64,000 nt of DNA from Orientallactaga sibirica (lineage: Eukaryota; Chordata; Mammalia; Rodentia; Dipodidae), in NCBI GenBank assembly GCA_036365145.1, contig JAEOAD010000015.1, forward strand, positions 6,069,501 through 6,133,500, read 5' to 3'. Shown piece after piece: positions 47,165 to 57,709 of the stretch. The notes beneath the pieces were generated by a model that did no database searches, was not told the origin of the DNA, and saw nothing but the letters and a program-made list of their open reading frames with translations. Every line of letters starts with the position of its first letter. Position 1 is the first letter of the stretch. The position numbers were made by a program, and so were the translations under genes.

Positions 47165-47465
47165 AACCTAGGCCTAGGCGCCTCAGCCTCACGTTCTGGC
47201 CCCGGCCGCCCGGCCGCCCGGCCGCCCGTTGCTGTGTGTCCACAGCCCTCCCCAGCGCACCTCGGCGGGAACACTCAGGAGAGGACGATGCTGGGGAGGA
47301 CTCAGGCCCTAGGCGCGACGCTTGGCAACGGACAGGCCGGCAGGTGTCCTGGTGGGGAGTGCAAGGTGAGGCCGCGTGACTCTAACGTTGTACATCTGTC
47401 TTCCTGCCCTCCCCCCCCCCCCTTCCCCCTTTCCCCCCTTCGCTCCGCGGCCACTGGATGGGGAT
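47165..47465. promoter_or_regulatory. CpG-rich block, candidate promoter of FAM228A
   Basis: It contains 24 CpG in about 300 bp while the rest of the window is CpG-poor, a tandem GC repeat (CCCGGCCG x3) and no TATA box. Each strand has a good splice donor: minus CAGAAC/GTGAGG (exon end at 47193), plus TGCAAG/GTGAGG (exon end at 47365). It is 11.8 kb upstream of the FAM228A start exon, with the L1 pair between. A half-site GGCAAC (47324-47329) resembles an RFX/X-box half. Promoter function and gene assignment are inferred. Confidence 0.5.
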
Positions 47466-47570
47466 GTTGGCCCCTCTGTTGAAGCTTTTATGTTAGTAAT
47501 CCTTTAGGTGAAAAAATAAAATTGTAAATACAAACTTAGTATTTAACATCACAATTGCAATAATAAATAA

Positions 47571-47771
47571 ATTCATTTGCCGGCAGAGAGAAAGAATGAA
47601 TGGGCGACCCAGGGGATCATGCCTCTGCAAATGAACTCCAGACTTATGCATGACTTTGTACATCTGTCTTTATATGAGTACTGGGGAATCCAGTACCATA
47701 TAACCCAGGCCAACCCAGGTCTGCAGGCTTTGTAACCAAGAACCTTTAACCAGTGAGATCTCCCCAGCCCT
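47571..47771 (-). mobile_element. B2/Dip-like SINE
   Basis: Reverse element from TTGCCGGCAGAGAGAAAGAA to GAGATCTCCCCAGCCC. Confidence 0.88.
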
Positions 47772-47811
47772 GACAATTACAATTTTATCCTGTTTGTTTG
47801 TTTGTCTGTGT

Positions 47812-47955
47812 GTTTTTTGAGGTATGGTCTCACTCTAGCCCAGGTTGTCTTGGAATTCACTATGTAGTCTCAGGGTGGCCTCAAATTGAAGTGATCCTCC
47901 TACCTCTGCCTCCTGAGTGCTGGGATTAAAGGCGTATGCCACCACACCCAGCTGA
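47812..47955 (-). mobile_element. B1 SINE
   Basis: TTTTGAGGTATGGTCTCACT to ACCACACCCAGCTG; TGACAATTACAA flanks both sides (47770, 47954). Confidence 0.94.
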
Positions 47956-48079
47956 CAATTACAAATCTTAAAAACGCTGATAAATATTACGGATTAGTTT
48001 GATTATATACAACATAGCACCATACTACACACAGTATAGCCATAGTTGTCAGACACACCTTTTCTTTTCTTTTCTTACA

Positions 48080-48175
48080 GGCTCTCCCTAAGTAGCCTAG
48101 GTGGCCTGGAATTTGGGGACTTCCCGCATGAGCTTTCAGAGTGCTGGGATCATAGGCATGCACACCAGAGCTGAA
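48080..48175 (-). mobile_element. Old B1/B4-type fragment
   Basis: GGCTCTCCCTAAGTAGCCTA and GTGCTGGGATCATAGGCATG. Confidence 0.55.
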
Positions 48176-48179
48176 GCTT

Positions 48180-48660
48180 TAATATACTACAGACGAGAGA
48201 AAATGTGAAGCATTTAGGATTGCTGTTCATGTTCAAGGACAGGAAAAGGAAAGGAGTTCATGCTACTATCTAGAGCAGGGATCTATAATTGTGATATTGT
48301 ATCTGGTATTTGCTTCAAAATCCTCCAGATTCAGCAGAGGTTGAAAAAAGGTAGGTGTGGAAATCAATGAAACAAGACTATCCACTAGGTTACCTTTTCT
48401 GAAATTGGATAATGGATAGATAAGGGTTCCTTATACAATTATCTTTGTGTGTTCTTTTTAAAAACTTCCCATGTTTAAAATTTTAATCTAGTTTTCACCT
48501 GGAACCATATGTGCATGGAGGTAAGACAATAAGAAACTGAATACCTGTCTTTAAAGTGGATAATGAATATGGAATGAGTGCATGCCATAGATATCTTAAA
48601 GCACTAAAATATAAAGCTCAGGTGCTAAAATGGCAGAGTTAAGGTATAAAAAGTATGAAT
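48180..48660. other. Unique sequence
   Basis: No exon recognised. TTCAGCAGAGGTTGAAAAAAG/GTAGGTG at 48330 is a weak acceptor-donor pair without coding signal. Confidence 0.35.
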
Positions 48661-48662
48661 AA

Positions 48663-48800
48663 AGCCAGGCATATGCCTTTAATCCCCGCACTTGAGAGGC
48701 AGAGGTAGGAAGATCACTGGGAGTTCAAGGCCAGCCTGAGATTACATAGTGAATTCCAGGTCAGCCTAGGCTAGAGCAAGACCCTACCTTGAAAAAAAAT
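48663..48800 (+). mobile_element. B1 SINE
   Basis: GCCAGGCATATGCCTTTAAT; head shortened. Confidence 0.88.
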
Positions 48801-49049
48801 CCTAATCACCATTTTGAATAAACTCTGTTCTGTCTTGCCTTTACACTCATAAATTGATCTTGTAGGTTGGTTGGTTGCAGAATTATAACTCCCGTTGGAT
48901 TAACAATGGTGTTGGGTTTATGTTGTTTGGTGAAAGCTAGGGCAATGCCTAGGACAGATGGGGCTCTTAGCAATTATATTTGTGGGGGGAACAAAATAGA
49001 CTGAACTCAGATTCCCACAAGTCCTTTAAAAGGTTCTCATGGTGTCCAG

Positions 49050-49195
49050 CCAGGTGTGGTGGCGCACACCTTTAATCCCAGCACTTGGGAGGCAGAGGTA
49101 GAAGGATCTCTATGACTTCAAGGCCACCCTGAGACTACATAGTGAATTCCAGGTTAGCTTGGACTAGAGTGAAACCCTACCTTGAAACTCCCCCG
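49050..49195 (+). mobile_element. B1 SINE
   Basis: GCCAGGTGTGGTGGCGCACA; GTTCTCATGGTGTCC before and GTTCTCATAGTGTCC after: a target-site duplication. Confidence 0.94.
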
Positions 49196-49313
49196 CAAAG
49201 TTCTCATAGTGTCCCCTTGAAAAACAAAATTCTGCTCAACTATGCTGTATATCCTACCATATCTATGACCAGGACTCAAACGCAACATGAGCCCATGTTT
49301 AAAATAAAATCAG

Positions 49314-49485
49314 GGTTGGGAAGATGGCTTAGTGGCTAAAGGTGCCTACTTGCAAAGTCTGTTGGCCCCAATTTAATTCCCCAGCATCCACATAAAGCCA
49401 GAAGCATGCATCTGGCATTAATTTGCAATGGCAAGAGACCCTTGGCATGCCTCCTCACACACACATGCAAATAAATAAAATTTAA
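49314..49485 (+). mobile_element. B2/Dip-like SINE
   Basis: GGGTTGGGAAGATGGCTTAG to ATGCAAATAAATAAAAT. Confidence 0.88.
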
Positions 49486-49797
49486 AATAAAATGAAAATC
49501 AGTAAGTAATCATACTTAGAACTTTTTTTTCTTTTTGACATGTATATATTTATACCTATTATATATACATATCTTTTGTCAGTATGGACTTTTATGGGCA
49601 CACAACCTCTAAAATGAAGTATGAATATAGGATTTCATTTTGCCAATTGTAGACGACTCCTAGAACATCATACTAACCAATGATCTTAGACAGCATTGTG
49701 TTAAGTTGAGGCCAAGGCAATATATTCACAGATAATTTACAAAGCCATTGACCTTTTTATTCTTAAAATGATCTACTTTAATTATAGTACATAATTT
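49486..49797. other. Unique AT-rich sequence
   Basis: Nothing recognised. Confidence 0.35.
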
Positions 49798-50165
49798 TAG
49801 GCATGGTGGCACACACTTTTTTATATTTATATTTATTTATTTGACAGAAAAAGAGGGAGAGAGAGAATAGGCATGACAGGGCCTCCAGCCACTGCAAACA
49901 AACTCCAGATGCGTGTGCCTCCTTGTGCATCTGGCCAACTTGGGTCCTGGGGAATCAAACCTGGGTCCCTTGGCCCTGCAGGCAAACACCCCAACTGCTA
50001 AGCCATCCCTCCAACCCATGGCACACACTTTTAATCCCAGCACTCGAGAGGCAGAGATAGGGAGATTGCCATGAGTTCAAGGCCACCCTGAGACTACAAA
50101 GTGAATTCCAGGTCAGCCTGGACTAGAGAGAGACCCTATCTCAAAAAGCCAAAAATAAATAAAAT
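49798..50165 (+). mobile_element. B1 SINE split by a later SINE
   Basis: Head 49798-49820, then resumes at 50019-50165 (AATCCCAGCACTCGAGAGGC). Confidence 0.93.
49821..50018 (-). mobile_element. B2/Dip-like SINE nested in B1
   Basis: TGGCACACACTTTT at 49807-49820 and 50019-50032 is the duplicated B1 target, so this element is younger than the B1. Confidence 0.96.
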
Positions 50166-50234
50166 AAAATAATTATAGTAATAAGACCTTTGATACATGA
50201 ATATTTTATTTATTTATTCTTTTGTTGTTGTTTT

Positions 50235-50381
50235 TTGTTTTTTCAAGGTTGGATTTCACTCTAGCTCAGGCTGACCTAGAATTCACTATGTAGTCTCAGG
50301 GTGGCCTTGAACTCCTGGCAATCCTCCTACCTCTGCCTCCCGAGTGCTGGGATTAAAGGCGTGCGCCACCACGCCTGGCTT
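50235..50381 (-). mobile_element. B1 SINE
   Basis: TTTTTTCAAGGTTGGATTTC to ACCACGCCTGGC; TTATTTATTTATTCTT on both sides. Confidence 0.94.
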
Positions 50382-50385
50382 ATTT

Positions 50386-50875
50386 ATTTATTTATTCTTA
50401 ATTATGAAGTTTAATGTAGGAACAAATCACATGTTGGTCCCATTCCCCTTGTGTTGTCCTCTTCTGTCCCCTTTCCCTCACCCTATTCTACTGAGGAACC
50501 TCTTCAGTGGAGTTATTGGCATTCACCATTGGTATTCAATCTCTGGGGGTAGGAACTATGTCTCAGGATACTCCTTCCCACCTTGTGACCTCCTCTTCCA
50601 CAATGTTACCTAAGCCTCGGTGGGTATGTTATACATCTACTTTGGTGGTGAGCTCTCTGCAACCTCAGCATTTCTGCTTTGATGAGTTTTGAGTGTCCTC
50701 AGTGCCAACCACCACCTCCCTGGAGAAGGTAGTTAGGTTAGCACTGACAGCAGCACTTATGTTTAAATAGCCACTTCCTCTGTCATGTCTCCTGGGCCCT
50801 GGCAGATAAGCTAAAGGTGGTTTCTCTCCTGCTGGGCAGTTGGATATTTTTTTTGTACAATGGAACTTGGTTCTC
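50386..50875 (-). repeat. Possible antisense retroposon, unclassified
   Basis: About 490 bp of non-SINE sequence begins with (TTTA)n, which on the minus strand would be an A-rich tail (AATAAATAAATAA). No coding similarity is recognised. Confidence 0.3.
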
Positions 50876-51129
50876 CAGGTATTCAGCTGCCACCTGAGCT
50901 TGATTGCCCAGCACCTTTTACTGCCTGGGAAGTGAGTGAGATGAACTTCTGGTCAGTCCTGGGGGCTGCTGTGGCTACACCATGGGAAGAGAGATCCATG
51001 ATAGTCAAAATTTTTAATTTTCTAAGGAAACTTGGAAGATGGGAGTAGAGGCAGATGCCAATAACCCCAGCAATTCCAGAGGTTGAGGCAAGAAAGTTCA
51101 ATCAACGAACCAACAAAAAAAAGACCCTA

Positions 51130-52030
51130 CCGAGAGAGAGGGAGAGAGTCATGGAAAAAAATACAGGCAGATATGTGGGTGTGAGTTTTTTAAATGTGCC
51201 TAGTAAAAAAAGAGCATTACTTAGGAACAAACTAAATGAATTGAGACAGGCATTCAGTAAGATTGCTATTGTTTTTATTGAGTCTTTTAATAATATTTCT
51301 TTTAATTTCTAAGGAAAATACATTTGTAGTAACTGTCAATTCATGGTATTGCTATTTCTCACAGACACTAAACTACAGATCAGGACAGAACAATTTTGAA
51401 GGTCCTCCTTGGTCTGGTCCTGAAGGATTCCTGTCAGCAGGTGATTTCCTCTGAAGCACCTTTCTTTCGTGCCCCAGTTCATAGAGCAGGAATGAGGATG
51501 CATGCTCCTTGGTTGTTATAACCTTTTGAAAGTGATGAGAAAGAACAATTGAGCGTGTCATGGGGATAAATGGGTTGCAGGATCAGAAAAGAGTTCTTTG
51601 TCTAAGTTGAGCTGATCCCCAGAAGCCAAAGCTGACTCATCAGGTACAGGCCTCAGCCCTCTTTTGACACTTCCAGGTAATCTCATGACTACAAACAGCA
51701 CTGATAAAAACCTGACTCAAATACACAAGTCTACTCCAGTCTCTTCTCTCATCTCCAGAGTACATCCTCCTGCCTACTTCCACAGCTCCTCTGGGAGGTT
51801 AAGAACTAAATGTTGCTAAATATAATGGAATGTTACCAAAATGTACCTGATTTTAATCTTAGTATCTCTTAGGCAATCAAAACTATGCAGGCCTTTTTAT
51901 TTCCTGCAAAAATTTGTGGGTGTTTTATGGGCCCCTCCCCCATTGCCACTAAAGGGAAAGGGGAGAGGAAATCCAAGACGCCCTCTCCTAGGCTTGAGGT
52001 AGCTTCAACAGGGTACTCAGCTCTTGCTGC
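51130..52030. other. Unique sequence
   Basis: No coding exon or RNA recognised; short open frames only. Confidence 0.35.
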
Positions 52031-52035
52031 AAAAC

Positions 52036-52165
52036 CTAAGGGTATGGCTTTTCATCCCAGCACTAGGGAGGCAGAGATAGAAGGATCACTGTGAGTTTGA
52101 GGCCAGCGTGATACTACATAGTAAAATCCAGGCCAGCCTGAGACTCTACCTCAAAAAAAAAAAAA
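52036..52165 (+). mobile_element. B1 SINE, head replaced
   Basis: GGGTATGGCTTTTCATCCCAG; long A tail. Confidence 0.85.
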
Positions 52166-52171
52166 AAAAAA

Positions 52172-52322
52172 AAAAACAGGCATGGTGGCGCATGCCTTTA
52201 ATGCCAGCACTTGGGAGGTAGAGATAGGAGGATCACTGTGAGTTCAAGGCCACCTTGAGACTACAGAGTGAATTCCAGATCAGCCTGGGCTACAGTGAGA
52301 CTCTACCTCAAAAAACAAACAA
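52172..52322 (+). mobile_element. B1 SINE
   Basis: GGCATGGTGGCGCATGCCTT to CTCAAAAAACAAACAAC. Confidence 0.93.
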
Positions 52323-52327
52323 CAAAC

Positions 52328-52455
52328 CGGGTATGGTAGTACACGCCTTTAATCTCAGCACTCGGGAGGCAGAGGTAGGAGGATCACTGTAAGCCCAGGT
52401 CATTAGGCTTTGCAGGCAACTGCCTTAACCACTGAGACATGGCTCCAGCCCCAGA
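52328..52455. mobile_element. B1 head fused to antisense B2-like 5' end
   Basis: B1 (+) to GGAGGATCACTGTAA (52394), then CCCAGGTCATTAGGCTTTGC to ACATGGCTCCAGCCC, the reverse 5' end of a B2-like SINE. Confidence 0.88.
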
Positions 52456-52544
52456 AAAAAATATTTATTTAATAATCATATCCAGCAAATTATCATCATT
52501 GTGTATCATCATGGTAACAGGCATCTTTAAATATTTTTTTATTT

Positions 52545-52803
52545 TTTATTTTTAGAGAGAGACAGACAGACAGAGAGGGTAGAGGGAGACAGATAGAGAA
52601 TGGGCGCGCCAGCAGTCTCTAGGCTGCTGTGAACGAAATCCAGATGCATGCGCCCCCTTGTGGTCAAGTGCGGCATTGCACCCTCACGTCACTTTGCATC
52701 TGCCTAAACGTGGGACCTGGAGATTGGAACCGCTGGAGATTGGAACTAGTGTTCTTAGGCTTAGCAGGCAGGCGCCTTAACCGCTAAGCCATCTCTCCAG
52801 CCC
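52545..52803 (-). mobile_element. B2/Dip-like SINE, long subfamily with 15-bp repeat
   Basis: Contains GGAGATTGGAAC twice (52726, 52736 area). CAGGCATCTTTAA on both sides (52519, 52806). Confidence 0.95.
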
Positions 52804-53021
52804 AACAGGCATCTTTAATTTAGCCCAAACAGTATTATTCCTTGCTTTTGTACTTTGTTCTAAAGTTGTTCCTGATTTTTACTTCAGTTTCTCTCCCCCC
52901 ATGAACTGAACCATAATCAACCTACACAGCCCCAGGAGGTATTTCAGGACAAAATCTGGAGAGTCCAGTCAGCTGTGACTTCTTGCTTTCATTTACTTCT
53001 TACACCAAAAATGAATACCCT

Positions 53022-53162
53022 CTTGCTGGGTGTGGTGGCACACATCTTTAATCCCAGCACTTGGGAGACAGAGGTAGGATTACTGTGAGTTCGAGACCAG
53101 CCTGGGACTACATAGTGAGTTTCAGGTCAGCCTGGGCTAGAATGAGACCCTACCTTAGAAAA
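53022..53162 (+). mobile_element. B1 SINE
   Basis: GCTGGGTGTGGTGGCACACA; AAAATGAATAC on both sides. It lies at the 5' edge of the L1 fragment. Confidence 0.92.
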
Positions 53163-53880
53163 AAATGAATACACTTTCATCTCACTCCTGTTAGAATGGC
53201 TATCATCAAAGAATCAAATGATAATGAGTGTTTGTGAAGGTGTGAGTGAAGAGGAACCCTCTCCATTGCTGGTGGGAATGTAAACTTGTATAGCCATTGT
53301 GCTTCAAAATCAGTGTGGAGGTTCCTGAGACAGCTAAAAATACATTTACCATATGATCCAGCTATACCACTCACTCCTTGGCATATACCCTAAGGACTAC
53401 TCATTACTGTAAAAATATTTGCTCAACCATGTTTATTGCTGCTTTATTCACAACAGCTAGGAAATGGAACCAGCCTAGATGCACATCAACTGATGAATGG
53501 ATAATGAAGATTACACAATGGAGTTTTATTGAACTGTAAAGAACAATGAAATTATGAAATTTTCAGTGAAATGGATGGATCTGAAAAAGATTATACTAAG
53601 TGAGGTAACCCAGGCCCAGAAAGTTAAACACCGAATATTTTCTCTAGTATGTGGAGCCTAGCTACAAATGTTCAGATTTGTATGTGAGTTGGAGAAAAAA
53701 ATCAGTAGTAGAGGCTAGAAAGCTAGAAAGGAGCTATAAAGGAGGAAGGAGAAGGGGTTATAGTAGACATATAAGTAGAAGGGCAGAATACTTGGGGTAA
53801 AATGGGCTAAGTGGGGTCAGGAGAGGGGATGGAGGAAAAGATGGGATAGGAGGAGGGTTAATCAAAATATAAGATGTTGG

Positions 53881-54030
53881 CTGGGTGTGGTGGCTCACAC
53901 CTTTAATCCCAGAACTCAGGAGACAGAGGTAGGAGGATTGCTGTGAGTTTGAGGCCAGCCTGGTACTACAGAGTAAATTCCAGGTCAGCCGGGGCTAGAG
54001 CAAGATGCTGCCTTGGAAAACAAACAAAAG
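53881..54030 (+). mobile_element. B1 SINE in L1
   Basis: GCTGGGTGTGGTGGCTCACA to GCCTTGGAAAACAAACAAAA. Confidence 0.92.
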
Positions 54031-54633
54031 CCTGTAGCTTGAGAGGTCATAAACCCTAAGGGAGAAATTACTGCTGTGGTCTGGCTAAATGGATATATTA
54101 TGACCACCAAACTGCCTTCTAAATACTCCTGTTTATGCCCACATATTAATACTATTTTCACCTTTGGTTAGAGAAACTTCTCTTTTCAGATGATGGTGAC
54201 CACTGAGATGACTCACCAAAATACTGAGTGTTCAGCACTAAGTGAGACATCTTTATCATACTGCCCAAAGCTCAGGAACCATTGCAGAAGAGGTAGCAAA
54301 GAGAATGCAGGAGCCAAAGGAAAGGGTGCAGTGTATACAATACTGTCTTCCAAACACAAAATGGTCATGGCATTCATGGCCTCACAGTGGCTAATGCTCC
54401 TACACAAGACCTGCGTAACAGGAGAGGAAAAATGATGGCATCAAAACAGAAGAGAGGGCTTGGGAGATGGCTCAGTGATTAAAGATACTTCTTTGCAAAG
54501 GCTGACAGCCCAAGTTCAGTTCCCCAGTACCCATGTAAAGCCAGGTACACAAAGTGGCACATGTATCTGGAGTTCCTTTGCAATGGCAAGATGCCTGGTG
54601 TGCCAATTTGTTCGTTCTTTCATTTGTTCATTC

Positions 54634-54636
<3 letters not shown>

Positions 54637-54680
<44 letters not shown>
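54637..54680. repeat. (TTTC)n microsatellite
   Basis: About 11 units. Confidence 0.95.
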
Positions 54681-54709
<29 letters not shown>

Positions 54710-54734
54710 TTCTTTTTTTAAAATTTTATTATTA

Positions 54735-54977
54735 TTTTTTTTTTTTTTGAGAGAGAGAGAGAGGAGAGGCAGATGGGCGCACCAGCAGTGTGTCAGCTGC
54801 TGCGATCGAAATCCAGATGTGTGCGCCCCCTTGTGGTCAAGTGCGGCATTGCGCCCTTGCGTCACTTTGCATCTGGCTAAATGTGGGACATGGAGGTTGG
54901 AACCGCTGGAGATTGGAACCAGTGTTCTTAGGCTTAGGAGGCAGGCGCCTTCACCCCTAAGCCATCTCTCCAGCCCT
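54735..54977 (-). mobile_element. B2/Dip-like SINE, long subfamily with 15-bp repeat
   Basis: Reverse element inside the CT run of the preceding SINE; has GGAACCGCTGGAGATTGGAA like the copy at 52.7 kb. Confidence 0.94.
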
Positions 54978-55177
54978 CTCTTTCTTTTTGTGTCTGTGTG
55001 TGTCTCACACTCTCTGTGCTTGCAAATAAAGAAGATACTTTAAAAAACAGAAGAGAGACTAGGTGGAAAGAAGGGATTCAGGGAATGGGGATTCAGGAGG
55101 GGAAAAGGAGGATGGTGGGAGAGAACTATGATTATGGTATGTTGTCTATATGTATGGAACTTGTCAATAAAAAGTTT

Positions 55178-55178
55178 T

Positions 55179-55213
<35 letters not shown>

Positions 55214-55345
55214 GTTTTTCAAGGTAGGGTCTCATTCTAGCTCTGCTGACCTGGAATTCACTATGTAGTCTCAGGTTGGCCTTGAACTCACAGTGATCCT
55301 CCTACCTCCCGAGTTCTGGGATTAAAGGCATGCGCCACCTGGCTA
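55178..55345 (-). mobile_element. B1 SINE at L1 3' end
   Basis: 35-nt T run; AATAAAAAGTTTT on both sides (55167, 55346). Confidence 0.95.
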
Positions 55346-55373
55346 ATAAAAAGTTTTTAAAAAGATAGAACAG

Positions 55374-55598
55374 GGTTGGGGAAATGGCTTAGTGGTTAAG
55401 ATGTTTGCCTGTGAAGCCTAAAGACCCTGGTTCAATTCCCCAGGACCAACATAAGCCAGATACACAAGGGGGCACATGTGTCTGGAATTTGTTTGCAGTG
55501 GCTAGAGGCTCTGGCGTGCCCATTCTCTTTCTCTCTATCTGCCTCTTTCTCTCTCTCTCTCTATCAAATAAATAAATAAAATATATTATTTTTAAAAA
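55374..55598 (+). mobile_element. B2/Dip-like SINE
   Basis: GGGTTGGGGAAATGGCTTAG; AAAAAGATAGAACA on both sides (55359, 55595). Confidence 0.94.
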
Positions 55599-55625
55599 GA
55601 TAGAACAATAAAGAATTGAAAACAG

Positions 55626-55840
55626 GGCTGGAGAGATGGCTCAGCAGTTCAATCACTTGCCTGCAAAGCCTAACAACCAGAGTTTGATTCCCAAGTACCC
55701 ACACATAAAGCCAGATGCACAAAGTGGCAAATGCATCTGGAGTTCATTTTCAGCAGCTGGAGGCCCTGGCATGCTCATCCTCTCTGTCTGTCTCTCTTCT
55801 CTCTCTGCTTGCAAATAAATAAATAAAATTTTAAAAAAAG
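55626..55840 (+). mobile_element. B2/Dip-like SINE
   Basis: GGGCTGGAGAGATGGCTCAG; GAAATGAAAATAG-type flank after the tail. Confidence 0.93.
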
Positions 55841-55879
55841 AAATGAAAATAGGGACGATCAACAACAAAAAGAAGTTAG

Positions 55880-55985
55880 TTAGCCCCAGCACTCAGGAGG
55901 CAGAGGCAGGAGGATCACCTTGAGTTCAAGGCCAGCCTAGGCTAGAGTGAGACCCTGCCTCAAAAAAAAAAAAAAAAAAAAAGAA
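55880..55985 (+). mobile_element. B1 SINE, shortened
   Basis: TTAGCCCCAGCACTCAGGAG; head and centre deleted. Confidence 0.8.
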
Positions 55986-55989
55986 AGGA

Positions 55990-56340
55990 ATTCCTGGGGA
56001 CAGGCCTTGGAAGTTTATAGAGCAGCCTGACTTGTCAGTGCTAGCCAGCCCACTCTTGCTGCTTCCTCCCTGCTGAAGTGACAAGATGTGATATTCTGCC
56101 TGTATGCTCATGCCATGCTTTTCTCACTATAAGGACACTTTCCCTTGAAACTGTAAACTGAAATAAACTCTTTCTCTCCATTGAAAAATACTGAATCCAC
56201 TGTCAGCTTGTTCACTCTCAGTCCCCCATGGCCACTACCAGGCTCAGCTACTATGGTCTTTGGTCTAATGCTCTGGGCTCCCTGCTTCTGCTTTGACAAA
56301 ACTAGTTACATAGCAGCTGCAGTCTTCTTAGAATATTATT
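55990..56340. other. Unique sequence
   Basis: No gene recognised. AAACTGTAAACTGAAATAAACTC near 56149 resembles the 3' end of an old rodent retroposon. Confidence 0.3.
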
Positions 56341-56343
56341 TTC

Positions 56344-56445
56344 TGGCCAGGGATGTAACTCAGTCCATAGAGTGCTTATTAGCATGTATGAATCCCTGGG
56401 TTTGATTGCCAGCACCACATAAACCAGGCATGGTGACGCACAAAA
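56344..56445 (+). mobile_element. ID/B4-type SINE fragment
   Basis: CCAGGGATGTAACTCAGTCC, GGGTTTGATTGCCAGCACCA (B-box-like), then a B1 head, the ID-B1 order of B4. Confidence 0.7.
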
Positions 56446-56559
56446 CCTTTGAATGGCTTCCCTTTACATAGTATTTTTCCCAACTCCTTTTCATGGTTTC
56501 TGATCATATATAGAGCAGTACCTACCTCCCCTTCAGTGTCCTCTTGTGATTTTTGTTGT

Positions 56560-56711
56560 TGTTGTTGTTTTTCAAGGTAGGGTCTTGCTCTAGCCCAGGA
56601 TGACCTGGAATTCACTATGTAGTCTATTAGGCTGGCCTCCAACTCACAGTGATCCTCCTACCTTGGCTTCCCAAGTGCTGGGATTAAAGGTGTGTGCCAT
56701 CACACCCACCC
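56560..56711 (-). mobile_element. B1 SINE
   Basis: TTTTTCAAGGTAGGGTCTTG; CCTCTTGTG on both sides (56540, 56709). Confidence 0.93.
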
Positions 56712-57150
56712 TCTTGTGCATTTCTTTCTACATGCCCCATGCTGCAGCCTTTCTGGCTTTTCTTGCTGTTTCATAGAGATAACAGCCTCATTCCACCTCA
56801 ACTGCCCATCTGCCTAGAAACTTTCCTCAGATCTCTCCATGGTTCAGCCTCTGTTCCTCAGGCCACTGCACAATGCCATCTCTTTGAAGAAGCCTTTTCT
56901 GATTTCTCCACTTCACATGTTGTACCGTTATCCTTCCTCCCACCTTGCTATCCCCTTACCTGTTTGAGTTTCCTCACTGCACTTATTATTAGCTCTTATG
57001 CTACTATGCATCCGTTTGGACACTGTCTGCTTTCCCCATCAAACTGTAAGCTCCAGAAAATCAGAGGCTTATCTGTTTTCTTCACCATTATATCCCAAAC
57101 CCCTGAGATGCTACCTAGATCACAGTAGCCACTTGTTAAAATTTTAAGGA
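56712..57150 (+). mobile_element. L2 LINE 3' relic
   Basis: CACTGTCTGCTTTCCCCATC, AACTGTAAGCTCCAGAAAAT and TGTTTTCTTCACCATTATAT follow the classic L2 3' end ('tgtaagctcc...gtttgttcactgctgtatcccc'). The 144-residue open frame here is therefore not a gene. Confidence 0.75.
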
Positions 57151-57227
57151 ACAAAGCAAACAATCACATGGGAGGATATTAAACATGGCAAGAAAAGGAA
57201 CTAAAACACAGTGATAAAACTTTTAAT

Positions 57228-57435
57228 AGTGTAGCTGCATAGATAGCTTGGCAGTTAAAAGCACTTGCTTGCAAAGCATGAGGCCTGAGTTCAATTCCCC
57301 AGTATCCACATTAGACCACATGTACAAAGTGACGTGAGTTCATTTGCAGTGGCTAGATGTCTTGCCCAATTTCTCTCTCTCTCTCTCTCTCTCTACCTGC
57401 CCTCCCCTTGCACAAAAATAAATAAAAAGACTTTA
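57228..57435 (+). mobile_element. B2/Dip-like SINE
   Basis: TGTAGCTGCATAGATAGCTTGG head, diverged; CT run. Confidence 0.85.
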
Positions 57436-57449
57436 AAAAGTCTTAATAA

Positions 57450-57590
57450 GATGGGCATGGTGGTGCATGCCTTTAATCCCAGCACTTGGGAAGCAGAGAT
57501 AGGAGGATTGTTGTGAGTTCAAGGCCACCCAGAAACTACATAGTGAATTCCAGATCAGCCTGGACTAGAGCTAGACTCTACTAAAAAAAA
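57450..57590 (+). mobile_element. B1 SINE
   Basis: GATGGGCATGGTGGTGCATG to CTCTACTAAAAAAAA. Confidence 0.92.
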
Positions 57591-57629
57591 GTTTTAATAA
57601 ATATTTATGAGCCAATCCACTCCTTAAAA

Positions 57630-57708
57630 AGATGAAAGATTAAAGGCTCATACCTTTAATCACAGCACTTGGGAGGCTGAAGTAGAAGGATCGCCATGAG
57701 TTCAAGGT
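57630..57708 (+). mobile_element. B1 5' half
   Basis: CTCATACCTTTAATCACAGC to GAGTTCAAGGTCAG; 3' half missing. Confidence 0.75.
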
Positions 57709-57709
57709 C

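Larger units (their letters stand above)
54452..55028 (+). mobile_element. B2/Dip-like SINE in L1, itself split
   Basis: Head at 54455 (GGGCTTGGGAGATGGCTCAG), (TTTC)n at 54637-54680, tail resumes at 54978 and ends TTGCAAATAAAG. AAACAGAAGAGAG on both sides (54444, 55043). Confidence 0.92.
53165..55177 (+). mobile_element. L1 3' fragment with nested SINEs
   Basis: ORF2 tail from TCATCTCACTCCTGTTAGAA to the 3' end TTGTCAATAAAAAG, interrupted by a B1 (53881-54035) and by a B2-like SINE that itself contains an opposite-strand SINE (54452-55028). Confidence 0.88.

Noticed and set aside
47011..47379. 122-codon frame over the polypyrimidine tract and CpG block
   Set aside because: Translation of a simple repeat; no coding pattern.
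56694..57128. 144-codon open frame
   Set aside because: The DNA matches the 3' end of an L2 element.
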